NCBI RefSeq assembly: GCF_019175285.1
Contig: NC_056528.1
Span: 16,709,447-16,773,446, forward strand
Source of the DNA: Sceloporus undulatus
Lineage: Eukaryota; Chordata; Lepidosauria; Squamata; Phrynosomatidae
Reading direction: 5' to 3'
Length of the DNA: 64,000 nt
Below, piece by piece: positions 23,373-34,366 of the stretch (positions are counted from its first letter, which is position 1; every line of letters starts with the position of its first letter). The position numbers and the translations under genes are program-made. Below the pieces are notes generated by a model. The model did no database searches. It was not told where the DNA came from and saw only the letters and a list, made by a program, of their open reading frames with translations.

Positions 23373-23894
23373 ACAAATCTCAGTCCTGTTTTACACACAG
23401 AGAAGTACCAGAATTCACGCATAGTTGCTACAAAGCCTCGTGTCTCCAAGTACGGTTCCAATGGCTTTTTCAGCGAAGGGAGAAGTCATTGATGCCAATG
23501 ACACTATCCACCAGTAACCCTAAGTTCTTAGGACAAGAACATTCAATTCTACTCCGGAAGGCCTTATTTACTTATTTGCGCTGGACAAACTTCCCATGAA
23601 ATGCACTGACTCTTTTTGAGGCCATTATCATGCATCTGTCCAGCATTCAGAACATCAAACACAAGTAAAAGATTTACCGATCTGAGCAAAGCCAGACCTT
23701 GATCTACTTATTACTTAATCAACATCAAATTAAAGTCTTATACTTTAATTACAATTGAGTAAGATAAGAATAACTGATTTTGCACATCTTAAAACCTATG
23801 TTTGGTATGAAGCATATTCCCAAATAAATCAAGCACATCTAGAAAAGAACATTACTCTTCATGCATATATAACATTCTGAGAAGTATGTTTTTT

Positions 23895-24026
23895 TGAGTC
23901 ATTTAGCCTTCTCTGTCAGAGACTCTGGTGCCACAATAAACTACAATTCCCAGGATTCCCTAGCACTGATCCAGGGCAGTTAAAGCGGCCTCAAAACTGG
24001 ATTATTGCTACAGTGTGTTTTGGACC
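23895..24026. mobile_element. Half MITE ('GTCCAAAACACACTGCAG' family)
   Basis: Only the central and right arms remain, from AGTCATTTAGCCTTCTCTG to CAGTGTGTTTTGGACC. The left arm is missing. Confidence 0.8.
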
Positions 24027-25579
24027 TTAGATCAGGGATAGAGGACCTATGGCCTGTCTGATGTTGATGAATTACTACTGCCATCTGCCTTTACTATAAG
24101 CCAGGTTGGAAAGGGCTTACAGAGAGAAAGGACTCTAACAACTTCAGGAGGGCCACTATTGTAGAAGATCCTGATGGGAGATCCATGTAAGCGATGAATT
24201 CCTGCCACTGTCAAGTGGAAAGATAGGCAGCAACCGAAAAGGAGAGTGAGGTTATGAAGGTTACCAGGGAAGCCTGGCTAGGAACCAGTGTCCTCAGGCA
24301 AAAGGTTTCAGCTGCTATTACAGAAAGGCAAACTGTCAGGTACATCTTGCAGCTTTGCAAATTGAGTTGAATTTTCTCCTCCAGGCTTACTAAAAGAGTT
24401 AACAACAGATGGGAGTTAAGTTTTTTAAGGGAGTTCTAGTAACAAAAGTCAACACTGAGATGTTAAAAGAATTATCTTTAGAAGTCACCTTAATCACAGG
24501 AAAGCAGAAGCTGCAGCACAAATATTTGGCTCCCATCTGCTGCAGCAGGGATGGGAAAATGCAACCTCCTGTGGGCCAGACACAGCCCTGAGAGCCCCCT
24601 TTTTAAGTCCCTCAAAGCCTCCTAGATCCTCCAAATTGGAAGGAGTAATTTATGTACCCTTTTATTGGTCTATGGCTGTAAATAAAAATATCCTATCCTA
24701 TGCACCCAAATCTTGTCAAAGCCAGCCCAGGAACACACAAAAACATGCCAACCACAAAAAGCAAACCTCTGTGTCCTTATTGGCCTATATTCCAGCCAAA
24801 AATTGTGACTGAAAGTGACACGTCCTCATTTCCAAAGGAGTAGGGAGGAGATGTCCACCCCTGTTTTAGAACGACAGTTGTCCCTCCACATTGGCTTGGA
24901 TCAATGAGGTGACAAATGGATGCGGCATAGTGTCCTCACTCTTGACTCTTTCAATTATACCCGCTCTTTGGTGTTAGCGCATTTGGGGACCGGCGGGAGA
25001 GAAAGGTCCCCTGACACAGAAATAGCCACTTGTGCGCATGAATGGCTGACATCCAAGGAATGCTGCTCTGACAATTGAGGTGCAGCAGGTTGGGCCCTTT
25101 TCTTGCTCTCCAAATGGTGGGCGCTCCTCCGGTCACACCTTTGGGCAGGTAACTCCTCACACACAGAGGAGCCTGTGTTGCCCAAGAGAGAAGGCTATGA
25201 AATGTGGGATGGAGGACTTCCCTTCCAAGAACGGTAATTAATCTGTAGAAGATGGAAGGGAGGCGTGGACGGATCTTTCTTCACTCCTGTCCTGAGAAAA
25301 GGCAGCTGAAGAGTCTAAGGTGTTATAAGAAAGCCACTGTCACAATGGAAGGTGGGAAAGAAAGGCGCCAAAGGGCAAAGCTTGGCCTGTAGACTTCTTC
25401 AAAGCATCAGCCAGGACAGATGGTTAATAGATGGACTGTCCACCAGATCTAGAAAGACAGCTAGTATGCTCTTACTCTCTTTCTAAATGGGAAAACAGCA
25501 ACAACGCAATGTTTGTTATGGTTCCCTTTCCTTTTTCAAACTAACTGGATACAAAGCGCATACATAGAAATACACATAG

Positions 25580-25656
25580 GCTTGGATCCTATTGTTAGTC
25601 CCAACTAGAGTAGACTCACTGCAGTGGCAAACCTCCTCTGAACAAATCTTGCCAAG
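25580..25656 (+). mobile_element. SINE fragment
   Basis: GTGGCAAACCTCCTCTGAAC and AAATCTTGCCAAGA belong to the ACA SINE body. The preceding ATCCTATTGTTAGTCCCAAC is another common reptile repeat phrase. Confidence 0.5.
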
Positions 25657-25698
25657 ATGTGGGTGTCTGTGTGGTTATATATGTGTGCGTCTATGTCA

Positions 25699-25748
<50 letters not shown>
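25699..25748. repeat. (TATC)n microsatellite
   Basis: About twelve uninterrupted TATC units. Likely length-polymorphic. Confidence 0.97.
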
Positions 25749-25749
25749 A

Positions 25750-26805
25750 TATGTGTGCTAACTGCTTCAATACATACATGTGTCTTTGTGTTTTAGATCA
25801 GCAATCCCCAAACTTTGGTCTTCCAGATGTTTTGGACTCCTGGTCCCCAAATCCCTGAACTTCATCCAAGTTGGCTGGGGCTTCTGGGAGCTGAAGTCCA
25901 AAACACTTGGAGGAACACTGTTTTAGATACTGTACACATGAGTCTGTGTGACATATATAACACACACATGCATGCATCTCATACATAATACATACTTCAA
26001 TACATACATGTGTCTGCGTTAGATACGCATGTTTATGTCATATATATCATGTGTGTTGTAATTGCTTCCATACACGTGTGTGTGCGTTTTAGATACGCAA
26101 GCATCTATGCCCTATCTACCTCTATATCTGTATGTCATATCTGTGCATATATGTCACATACATAACACACATGAGCATTATTGACTTCAGTTAATACCTT
26201 GTGTGTCTGTGTGCTTTATGAACACGTTTGTCTTGGCCATATATATAAAACATGTGTGTGTGTGCCATGCATATGTGTCATACATATATATGAATGCATC
26301 TATGGCATATATAGACAACGTGTTTCTGTGCGTCTGTCACATATATACAACACATAAGCATCCATTTGTGTCATTGTGTACAACATATAAGCATATGCCT
26401 GTCATACATATATATATATATATATATAACATATGTGTGTGTCTATGATAAACACAACATGCGTCAATGTCATATATATATATAAACATATGTGTGTGTG
26501 TCCTATCTACAACATATAAGCATGTCTGTCATATATATATACAACATATATGTGTGTGTGTGTGTCATATACATATATATATATCTATATACACAACATA
26601 TAAGCATGCCTGTCTCTCTCACACACATATACACAAAACAGACACACACAACACACACATGTATATATATACACACACAACACACATATGTGTATATATA
26701 TATATCTACATACAACACACACACATGTGTATACTTATATACACACAACACACATATGTATGCGTATATATATATATATACACACACACAACACACACAA
26801 CCTAT
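25750..26805. repeat. Compound microsatellite/minisatellite block
   Basis: About 1 kb of alternating (TA)n, (TG)n and (CA)n runs. They are organised in loose longer units with recurring phrases such as CATATAAGCATG, TTTTAGATACGCA and ACACAACACACA. It directly abuts the RALGPS1 CpG island on its intron side. Tyr/His/Ile/Cys-rich open frames on both strands here are artefacts of the repeat. Confidence 0.9.
25800..25920. mobile_element. Palindromic MITE ('GGACTTCAGCTCCCAGAA' family)
   Basis: Arms AACTTTGGTCTTCCAGATGT and TTCTGGGAGCTGAAGTCCAA. It is embedded in the microsatellite block after TTTTAGAT, and TTTTAGATAC occurs again just after it (25921). This may mark a duplicated target. Confidence 0.75.
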
Positions 26806-27028
26806 TGATAACAAACCCCCAGTCAGCAAGCAGCAGGTGCTTATGGGGCGACCCCACAAAGGGCCCCTGTGGCAACCTGGAAAGCCAGGCAGAGACACAC
26901 ATACACAACCGAGGGCCGAGGTGTGTGTGTGTGTGTTATGTCTCAGCTGCCAGGAACGAGGGGCGTGAGAGGGCCCTGTTGGGAGGAGAACCGAGGCCGG
27001 CGAAGAAGGGGCTCCGTTGGCGGCTCAC

Positions 27029-27235
27029 CTGCGGAGGGAGGCGGCGGGGCGGGCCCCTCTCACCTGCTGCCCCGCTTGGTTCCGCCCCGAAGGACCGGCA
27101 AAGGACGGCGGCGAATAAAGGCCCCGCTGGGCCTCGGAAGCGGACCGGGAAGACGGCTAGAGAAGCCGGAGAAAGCGCCTGGAGGGAGCGGAGAGTGAGG
27201 AAATTAAAGAGAAAAAGAGGAATGACAAGGCGAGC
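27029..27235 (-). other. RALGPS1: Proposed non-coding first exon of RALGPS1
   Basis: The minus strand ends in CCGCAG|GTGAGC at 27029. An alternative donor GCAGCAG|GTGAGA lies 35 bases upstream at 27064. The start site is unknown; the upper limit is set just below the CCAAT boxes. Confidence 0.5.
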
Positions 27236-27307
27236 AGCCAATGGGAAGGAAGGCTCGGAACAACGTAGCCAATAGGAAAGGGACTCGGGGGCGGGGTTTA
27301 TGCAAAT
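27236..27307 (-). promoter_or_regulatory. CCAAT boxes, GC box and octamer in RALGPS1 promoter
   Basis: Two CCAAT boxes (AGCCAATGG near 27237 and AGCCAATAG near 27266), a GC box (GGGGGCGGGG near 27288) and an ATGCAAAT octamer near 27300 lie within 75 bp. This is a typical proximal promoter set for NF-Y, Sp/KLF and POU factors. Motif matches only. Confidence 0.5.
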
Positions 27308-27412
27308 GAGGGGGCAATGCGCAGGAGGCTCTTCTTCAGACCTTGACTAGAGAGAGAGAGAGGGAAGGGGGCGCGCATTAATGGAAGGAATGGAAGGGGA
27401 AGGGGCCGCGAC

Positions 27413-27423
27413 TGCGCAGGCGC
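27413..27423. promoter_or_regulatory. NRF1-like site
   Basis: TGCGCAGGCGC fits the NRF1 consensus (YGCGCAYGCGC-like) inside the CpG island. Confidence 0.5.
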
Positions 27424-27672
27424 GGACTGGCTCGTGCCCCCGCGCGCGCAGACCGTTGGCTCTGAGGGAAGGGGCCCTTTTCGTTGTTGTTATTATGGGA
27501 TGTTTGAGGGGAAAAGGCGGGAAGATAAAGGGACATGAGCCCAAGATGGAGGAGGAGGAGGACAGTCCACACTTTGGCCAAGACAGTGGCATGGAGGGTT
27601 GTTCCCACACACAAACACATATATACACACCCCATATATCCAGTCCTTCAGGATTTTGTACATCATATATAT

Positions 27673-27831
27673 ACTCAAATAAGAACAACACACTTTATTT
27701 ACTATATATATATATTGAAGGGACTAGTCAGGAACTCAAATAAGAACACACTTTATTTACAATACACACACACACACACAGAGTAAATAAAGTGTGTTGT
27801 TCTTATTTGAGTTCCTGATTAGTCCCTTCAA
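27673..27831. repeat. Three-copy repeat forming a long hairpin around (AC)n
   Basis: The arm at 27714-27760 and its inverted partner at 27782-27831 pair over about 47 bases. There is one substitution and a 3-base indel; the loop is (AC)n. A third, direct copy of the 30-base core (ACTCAAATAAGAAC…TTTATTTAC) lies at 27673-27702. It is not part of a repeat that I recognise. Confidence 0.9.
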
Positions 27832-27918
27832 TCTGACCTTGGACAAGTCACAAACTCTCAACCTAGAAATCCCCATGATAGTCACCATTAAGGCAGAAAA
27901 GACTTGAAGGCACACAAC
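27830..27918 (+). mobile_element. Internally deleted ACA-type SINE
   Basis: TGACCTTGGACAAGTCACAA and AAGACTTGAAGGCACACAAC are body and tail of the ACA SINE, joined over a deletion. Confidence 0.6.
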
Positions 27919-27967
27919 AGTAACAACAACAGATGCTTGAGTGCCAAGTAGGGGCATTGTCGCCATT

Positions 27968-28062
27968 GTTCTTGTGTGTATGGCGACCCTAAGGCAAACC
28001 TATCATAGGGTTTTCATGGCAAGTTCCCTCAGAGAGGGTTTGCCATTGCCATCCTAAGGCAA
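27968..28062 (-). mobile_element. ACA-type SINE 3' part
   Basis: GTATGGCGACCCTAAGGCAA, ACCTATCATAGGGTTTTCAT and GGTTTGCCATTGCCATCCT are the reverse complement of the SINE tail region. It faces the copy at 27830-27918. Confidence 0.7.
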
Positions 28063-28269
28063 AGAAATGTGTCTTGAGCTACTTTCGCACATTATCCTTA
28101 ACAAGTGTGTCCTTTGGGGGTGCATCACTTTCTCCAAGAGTCCCATTAAATCCTCTTTCTTGCCACTTTCCCAGCTCCGTTTAAAATGTCCCGCTTTCTC
28201 CCTTTCGTCTTCACCTTACTTCGATCACTGCAAACGTTACTAGCATCCTTGGATGCTCAAGACCCAATC

Positions 28270-28391
28270 TCAAAGTCAAAATGGTGTCCCCTTATGACAA
28301 AAACCAAGAGTTGCCTTTTGGGATTTGTTTTATTAGGGGAATTTTTTCAAACCATGGATGGCGAAATCCGTGGATGCAGAGGACCAGCTTC
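28270..28391. mobile_element. Tigger-like MITE fragment
   Basis: ATGGTGTCCCCTTATGAC, TTTTTTCAAACCATGGATGG and GAAATCCGTGGATGCAGAGG parallel the right half of the element at 150-377. Confidence 0.55.
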
Positions 28392-28923
28392 ATAATGACG
28401 AAACGTCGGCGTTTCTGCCTGCGTCAACCTTAAATCATTGGGTTATTTCAGTATTAGACAAGACACTTCGAAATTAGGCAAGACGTTGTGTGTCGTCACC
28501 CAAGTTTCAAGTCAGAGATGAAGTAAGGAAGCCAACATCGGGAAGTTGTCACTAAAGTAATATTTCTGTTGCATTGACTTGGAAAGTCTGTGGCTTAACA
28601 TTTTGGTACGACGTCCTGAAAGAGAGGAGGACACATTTTTAAATGAGCTGCAGTAAAATAATAATAATAAAGCAAACCAAAAGTAGCAAAAACAAAAGGA
28701 TAAGCTGGGGAAAAGGAGGAGAAACAACAACTTCCCCACTTATTAATGAGAAAGAAAGAAGTCTAAACCTATTTTTAAAAGGTTCAAATATCTATACTTG
28801 GCTTTGCAAGATAAAGCTGGTGCTGGAGTTTAGGAAACAGCTTTGGGAAAGCTTATCCAAAAGTAACCACCAACTAAATAAGAAAAGCAGCGTTATATTT
28901 GGTATAGACTTACACTGTTCTTC

Positions 28924-28988
<65 letters not shown>
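28924..28988. repeat. (AAT)n microsatellite
   Basis: About 21 AAT units, followed by an L2-like tail phrase (AAGTTTATTTGTATTTTCCC), so it probably marks the end of a reversed L2/SINE copy. It creates false poly-Ile frames on both strands. Confidence 0.95.
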
Positions 28989-29396
28989 GTTTATTTGTAT
29001 TTTCCCGCTTCTCCCAACGGATCGAAGCGGGATTACAACCAAAAATCTCCATTTTTGACTTCCTCTTCTTATTATTACATAGTTTGTACTTGCCTTTCCC
29101 CTTCAAAACTGGGGAACTCAAGGAGGCATACAAATTAAAACAACAACAACAACAACTATATAGTTAAAACGTACAAAGAGAAACTTTAAAGTAGAATGAA
29201 ACTATCTGCTGCATTTAAAGGCAGTTTAAAACATACAAATGCTTTAGAAACAGCACGATTAAATGGGATTTAATTAGAAGAAGCAAGAAGGAGCAAGTGT
29301 CAAGGCATGGAATGACATTACTTAAACTAGTCAAGAAAGGAGGGATCATCGACAACTCTGCGGAGAAAAAAAAAATCAATATTAGTTATGCACAAT

Positions 29397-29398
<2 letters not shown>

Positions 29399-29435
<37 letters not shown>

Positions 29436-29453
29436 CGAATGAATGAATGAATG
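29399..29453. repeat. (AT)n(GAAT)n microsatellite
   Basis: About seventeen AT units followed by four to five GAAT units. Confidence 0.95.
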
Positions 29454-29647
29454 AGATGGTGTGTTCTAGTATATGGCTGTTAGTTATAAATAGACGGAAA
29501 GCAGATCTGTCCACAAGGATTCATGGGAAGGACCTCTAAACAGAATCTAAGATTGAGAATAAGGATCTCAATCCAAAAAATTAGAAAGAAAATGGCTTTA
29601 TAGCTGTCTGAGGTTGTGGGTTCCAGACACCTAAATGTGAACTAGAC

Positions 29648-29867
29648 GTCCCAAACACACTGCAGAAATAATCCAGTTTGAGATCACTTTAACTGCCCTG
29701 GCTCAATGCTAGGGAATTATAGGAATTGTAGTTTTGTGAGAGATTGAGCTTTCTCTATCACAGAGCTCTGGGGCCACAATAAACTACAGTTCCCAGGATT
29801 CCCCAGCACTGAGCCAGGGCAGTTAAAGCGGTCTCAAACTGGATTATTTCTGCAGTGTGTTTTGGAC
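29648..29867. mobile_element. Palindromic MITE ('GTCCAAAACACACTGCAG' family), best copy
   Basis: Ends GTCCCAAACACACTGCAGAA and CTGCAGTGTGTTTTGGAC. The two arms pair along most of their length. This is the least diverged of the four copies in the window. Confidence 0.9.
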
Positions 29868-30168
29868 TGGAGATGCACAGATGCACTTATCGAGAATGCA
29901 TTTGGAAACTGACGTATACACATTTTAGCCTTGCTGTTTTCTCTGGATTAAAGGTCGGCATTGATCTTTTTTTTATCATAAAACAAACACAAAGTGTGAT
30001 AAGCAGCAGTAAAACAGAATAAAAAAACAAATCTGAAGTCGAACTTCAGTTAAGTGCATATCCTTCCTACACTTAAAAGAGGCAAAATAATAGCTAATAA
30101 CAGGATATACAGTACAATAAGTCCAGTCTGTCTGATGGTGAGGATTACTATGCCAGTCATTTTCAAAA

Positions 30169-30266
30169 CACGAAAGCTCATGCTGCCAACTTCTTTCTTT
30201 CAGTGAGCCTCAAAGGTTCTACAAGATCCCCCCGCATACTGATTCTACAGACTGACACGGCTATAC
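30169..30266. mobile_element. Right arm of hairpin MITE ('AAGCTCATGCTGCCAAC' family)
   Basis: CACGAAAGCTCATGCTGCCA, ACTTCTTTCTTTCAGTGAGC and CTACAGACTGACACGGCTAT match the right arms of the elements at 49727 and 56319. The left arm is absent. Confidence 0.75.
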
Positions 30267-32301
30267 ATTTCAAGGTGTCTTCAGATACTGGAACTGACGT
30301 TTGATATGAATTAAATGCTTTTTAACAAAAATACCATTTGGTGTAAGTTTATGGCAACATGTGGAACAGTGTTTTGATTTGCTATGACCATCATCTCCCT
30401 GCCCCATTGCCTCTTCTGTTATCTTCACCCGAGTTTTCCTCTCCATGTAGGTGTGGCAGCTGCAGGCAACAGCTGCAAAGTACACAAAGCACAACGGACA
30501 GCAAAGGAACAGAAAAAGGGCAAACCAGGCAAAGGCAGCCTATGGCACACTTGGCTTTCAGCTCCCCGTTCTCTGAATTTTATTCCCAAACATCAGCTGT
30601 TTTATCCTGACCATCAATGAGCTTTTGTCGGCTCGTTCTTGTTGTTCCTCGGCTTCTTTCTGAACATCATTTTTTTTTTGGCTTTCCAACCTTTGCTTTT
30701 GGTCTTTGCTCTTCCTTGCCACCCAAGAGGTTAACCAGATATTTGTTGGTTGGTTTGCTTTTACTGCCCACCTTCCCTGGCATTTTTAAGCTTTCTTTTG
30801 TTTCTTCGACTCCGAAGGGGAGACCCTTCCTCTCTTCTCAACAGTCTCATGCTACAGTTTTGCTCATGCTACTCAGATCTAACTTCTTCATTACTCATTT
30901 GGTCACACACTAGTTGTGGTGGGCTTTGTAAGTACTGCATTGATAACCAGAAGCGGGGTGAGATCATTATGATGAAAGATGCCCATAATTCTCCAAGTGC
31001 TGTAAACGTTTCTTGGGGGTTGCTGGGAGGTTTGGTTGACAATTGCTTTGGGGAGTTTATATTAACTGTTTGGTGGTTGAGGTTCTTTGACCAAGACTGA
31101 GGCCATCTTCTCTGTTAACTGTACTCTTTTACTCCTACCTCTTCTGTTGTTCTCATGCCACCCAATAAAAGTTTATATCTTGCATCCTTCCTGTATGTAT
31201 GTGTTTTTCTTTTTAACTTCACTTATTCCCTTTCAGTGAGAAGGTGAGAAATGGGTTTCCTCCAAAACCATGCTGCTATTTCCTTCACTTCCAAGCTGGG
31301 GCTAAAATCAGGGTTAGGGTTTTTCATGCTCGCTGGAACAAAGCTATTTTAGGATAGTAAAATAAATGATGTAATTCATGTAATTTTAAAAAGCTTTTTC
31401 TTGTAGGTGTGTGTGACCCAACAGGACTTTCCCACTGATTTTTCTGTCTCATAGGTGATGCAGACTTAAATGCCAAACATGCGCAGCACATTAGGATTTC
31501 TGCATTCAGAAGGATGCAGAGAAACAAAGGCATTCCTTAAAGACATTAAAAATGTACTCTTTCATTCTGTTCCTCTGTGCCCCCGTTCAAAATGGCGTTT
31601 CCTGTCTCTGAAAATTTGTCTCTGTTATGTTAAGGCAACAGATAACAAAGGCCTAATGTACACAACTTCTCTGTGACTGGACCAAAGGGAAACAATTCCT
31701 AGATCTTTCTGCACCATCTAGTGGCAAGAAAGAAGATCATTTCCATTGGATTCCAGGGTGCGTTGTGCCATAATAGCATTTTCCTAGGGAGGCGTGGCAA
31801 ATTTGGGTAGATTTTCATGCTCAAGTGTACATGTCACCATTTTCAATGACAGAGAATGCAGTGCTATCCACTGGTTTAGATTATTTTTGCAGGAAACGGA
31901 ACAATCCTATGGAGGACACTTGTGTCCCTGATGCCCAGGAGTGTCAATGCGCATGTATTCCATTCCCACACAAGAGCAAGACTGGCAGGTCTGGGGGGGT
32001 TAAAAAGGGGGGGGGGGGGGGGGAACACACCAAAAATAGCTAAATGCAAACCAAGTGGCCACACACAACTGATTGATAGAGAGGGAAGAGATGATGGAAG
32101 CTGAAATTCAACAATATTTGGAGGGTTGTTAGTTTTTCACTCTCTTCCAGGGCGATCTAAGAACTGGAACAAGAACTGTAATGCATACATACAACATACA
32201 CAGTGGAAATAATAGGACTTAAATCAGTCATGACGAACCCGTCTTGTTGATTTAAATGGACCTGCTTAAAGAACGATCATATCTGTGCTATGCAGTTATA
32301 A
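30267..32301. other. Intergenic, no feature recognised
   Basis: Several overlapping open frames up to 116 codons (30359-31100) resemble no protein that I know and lack splice or start support. A run of 17 G at 32007-32023 is the only composition extreme. Confidence 0.5.
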
Positions 32302-32670
32302 GAGCCAGCATTGTGAATAGTGAATTGTTTCCCAAATTTTGATACTCCAGATGTTTTGGACTTCAGCTCCCAGAATTCCTGATTGCTGGCCCAACTGGCT
32401 AGGGCTTCTGGGAGTTGAAGTCCCAAACGCCCAGATGACCAAAGTTTGGGAAACACTGGTATAGCAGTTTGGGTGCTGTGCTGGACTAGGAATGGCAGAC
32501 CAGGGTTCAAATCCCTACTCAGCCATAGAAGCCCACCTTGAGCAAGTCCCACTCTCTCAGCCTCAAAGAAGGCAATGGCAAACCCTTTCTAAACATATAT
32601 TGCAAAGAAAAACCCACTGTAGTTTCACTTTAGGGTCGCCATACATTGGAAACAACTTGAAGGCACACAG
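32302..32670 (+). mobile_element. ACA-type SINE split by a MITE
   Basis: The head AGAGCCAGCATTGTGAATAG is cut at 32320. It resumes at 32460 with TATAGCAGTTTGGGTGCTG and continues through CAGGGTTCAAATCCCTACTC to the tail AACTTGAAGGCACACAG. The flanks GAATAG and GTATAG may be the duplicated target. Confidence 0.85.
32321..32459. mobile_element. Palindromic MITE inside ACA SINE
   Basis: Arms GTTTCCCAAATTTTGATACT and CAAAGTTTGGGAAACACTG. The centre holds CTTCAGCTCCCAGAATTCC. Same family as 12393-12528, which also interrupts a SINE. Confidence 0.85.
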
Positions 32671-34245
32671 TGGCTTACCATTAGTTATATTCTTCTCCTT
32701 CTCTCCTTTTTCTTCCATGTCCATAGCCACTGCGGTGGATGATGGTACAGATCTGTGCTTCTGAACAGCATCTGCATTCTTTTATCACTACTATAGCATA
32801 TTTGGATATAAAACAGAACATTTACAAGTGTAACTCTTCTTGCTCCCCTTTTCTATCCACCCACAGCAGTTTCTACAAACTCATGGAGACTGCATAATGC
32901 CGTCAGCTGAAAACATAACACAGAATAAACTTTATACAAATCCAAGGCTGGACTTACTGTGAAGCTATCAGTGAAGGGTAATGGAGACCAAGAGATGGCT
33001 GTGAAGCTGCATGCATTGGCATCATGTCCCCATCACATCTTGTCACGTCCCAGAATCCTGAACTGCAATTCTGCTCAGTTTCCAAAATATGCCTGAAGAT
33101 AGCACCAGTCAGAATGTGGTTTGATCAGAGGAAACCACAAACCAACTTGGTTGCCTTTTCACTCCACTCTTTCAGAAGTCTTTAATAGCTTTACTTTCTA
33201 TCATCGATATGAAGAAGATGAATAATCACCATCATGAATGGCACATAAATGGCAACCGATTGCTTTATTAATCTACAATGAGAAAAATGTTGCCTGTGAA
33301 GATGCAAATGGCACAGAAGAAAAGTACTGCTTAGATGCACAAATCTGGGCATAGTTGTGTAAGAAGGCAAGTAGTTTGTTGGACAGTGACAACATCTGTA
33401 TCCTTTCGCTGCCTAGCTATGCAACGTAGAAGGAATATATCAGATGCTCCTGGTGGCAAAATATATGTTATCCTCACCCACTTGCACCAATAAAACTGGA
33501 ACAATTTTATTGTCCAAACATTTGGATTAATGTTACACACACAAGCTTTGGATCATCTTAGTTTAAACTTTAATTAGTGAAGAAGTCAGCTTTATTCTAG
33601 CTTGTTTGAATAAACTATAGTTCAAACTCTTGTCCTTTGAGGTGCAAAACGTCTGGAAGAAATAACCTTTTCAAGACACCCCATTTCAAGTTCAGCCAGG
33701 GTCATAGGAGTTTTGTTTAGTAAATGTATCTACAACACTTCCTTGAGCATCACAAAAGTGGCCACAAGGTTCATTGGCTGCAGTGACACATAGAGTAGCA
33801 CTTAAGTGAAACCATGCATATCCAGAATACCAGAATTGGAAAAGTAATTTGTAAGATGAATGAATATGCCATGCAGAAGCCTCTCCAGGACCTAGAACAT
33901 TATGCTACTACGGCTTCTGCCGTTATGGATAGCTTCCGCGCGCCATTAAATTCACCTTCAAAATAACTTTCCCCGTTGAACCACAGACGCAGTTGGCTTA
34001 ATTTGCATTAACCAAATGTGGCAAGCAAGCCTAAGATAGCTATGATGCAACTGCAGTTGAATTCAGCTGCGCTGTAATATGAGGAGGAGGAGGAGGATGG
34101 CCAAAGCTATTTCCCTGTGTCCCCAAAGCACTGACCATTCTACTTGCAAAGCCATATTCATTTGCATGTATACACATGAATGTATGTATACATCTGCATG
34201 TATATTCATACACATGTATTAGTGAACTCCACTGATTTCAGCAGA
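32671..34245. other. Intergenic, no feature recognised
   Basis: Unique-looking sequence of average composition. No convincing exon, repeat or CpG cluster was seen. Confidence 0.5.
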
Positions 34246-34366
34246 GGTGTGGTGTAGTGGTTTTAGTGTTGGACTAGAAGCATGGCTGCTCAGACCCGAG
34301 CCCCATTAAATTCAATGAGACCTTTTCCCTACTGGACAGGTCTGTATAGGATTGCAATCTAAATAA
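34246..34366 (+). mobile_element. SINE head fused to 'CAATCCTATACA'-type repeat
   Basis: GGTGTGGTGTAGTGGTTTTA and TGTTGGACTAGAAGC are the tRNA-like head of an ACA SINE. It breaks off and is followed by CCATTAAATTCAATGAGACC and TATAGGATTGCAATC, phrases of the repeat also found at 23298 and 43230. Confidence 0.55.

Larger units (their letters stand above)
9376..27028 (-). other. RALGPS1: Long 5' intron region of RALGPS1
   Basis: About 17.6 kb lies between the acceptor of the start-codon exon and the first minus-strand donors in the CpG island. Further non-coding 5' exons may be hidden here; I could not recognise any. It holds an opposite-strand gene (17715-18593) and many MITEs and SINEs, listed separately. 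Repeat-poor stretches at 9.4-11.0, 13.1-15.0, 20.1-21.2, 22.8-23.9 and 24.0-25.6 kb show nothing I can name. 20022-20117 has weak inverted ends (AGTTATTTTGGAA / CCAAAATAACC) and may be one more MITE. Confidence 0.6.
26940..27470 (-). promoter_or_regulatory. RALGPS1: CpG-island promoter of RALGPS1
   Basis: G+C-rich and dense in CpG between A/T-rich flanks. The minus strand has two strong splice donors at its downstream edge (27029 and 27064). Together with the gene order, this makes it the probable promoter and first exon of RALGPS1, 17.6 kb before the start-codon exon. Open frames here are compositional. A plus-strand transcript from the same island cannot be excluded. Confidence 0.7.

Noticed and set aside
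26203-26968. Overlapping open frames of 80-195 codons on both strands
   Set aside because: They are translations of (TA), (TG) and (CA) runs, giving Tyr/His/Ile/Cys/Val repeats. Frames are open on both strands at once, which is a compositional effect.
26688-27275. 195-codon plus-strand frame into the CpG island
   Set aside because: It begins in microsatellite and continues as Arg/Gly-rich island translation. It has no domain, and the opposite strand has better splice signals.
28643-29167. 174-codon frame with poly-isoleucine
   Set aside because: Created by the (AAT)n microsatellite; both strands are open in the same place.
30359-31100. Run of overlapping frames up to 116 codons
   Set aside because: No recognisable domain, no conserved start or splice context, and several frames open together at low codon bias.
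32007-32023. 17-G run as a quadruplex element
   Set aside because: A single homopolymer with no other G-tracts in pattern; it is likely polymerase slippage or sequencing noise.
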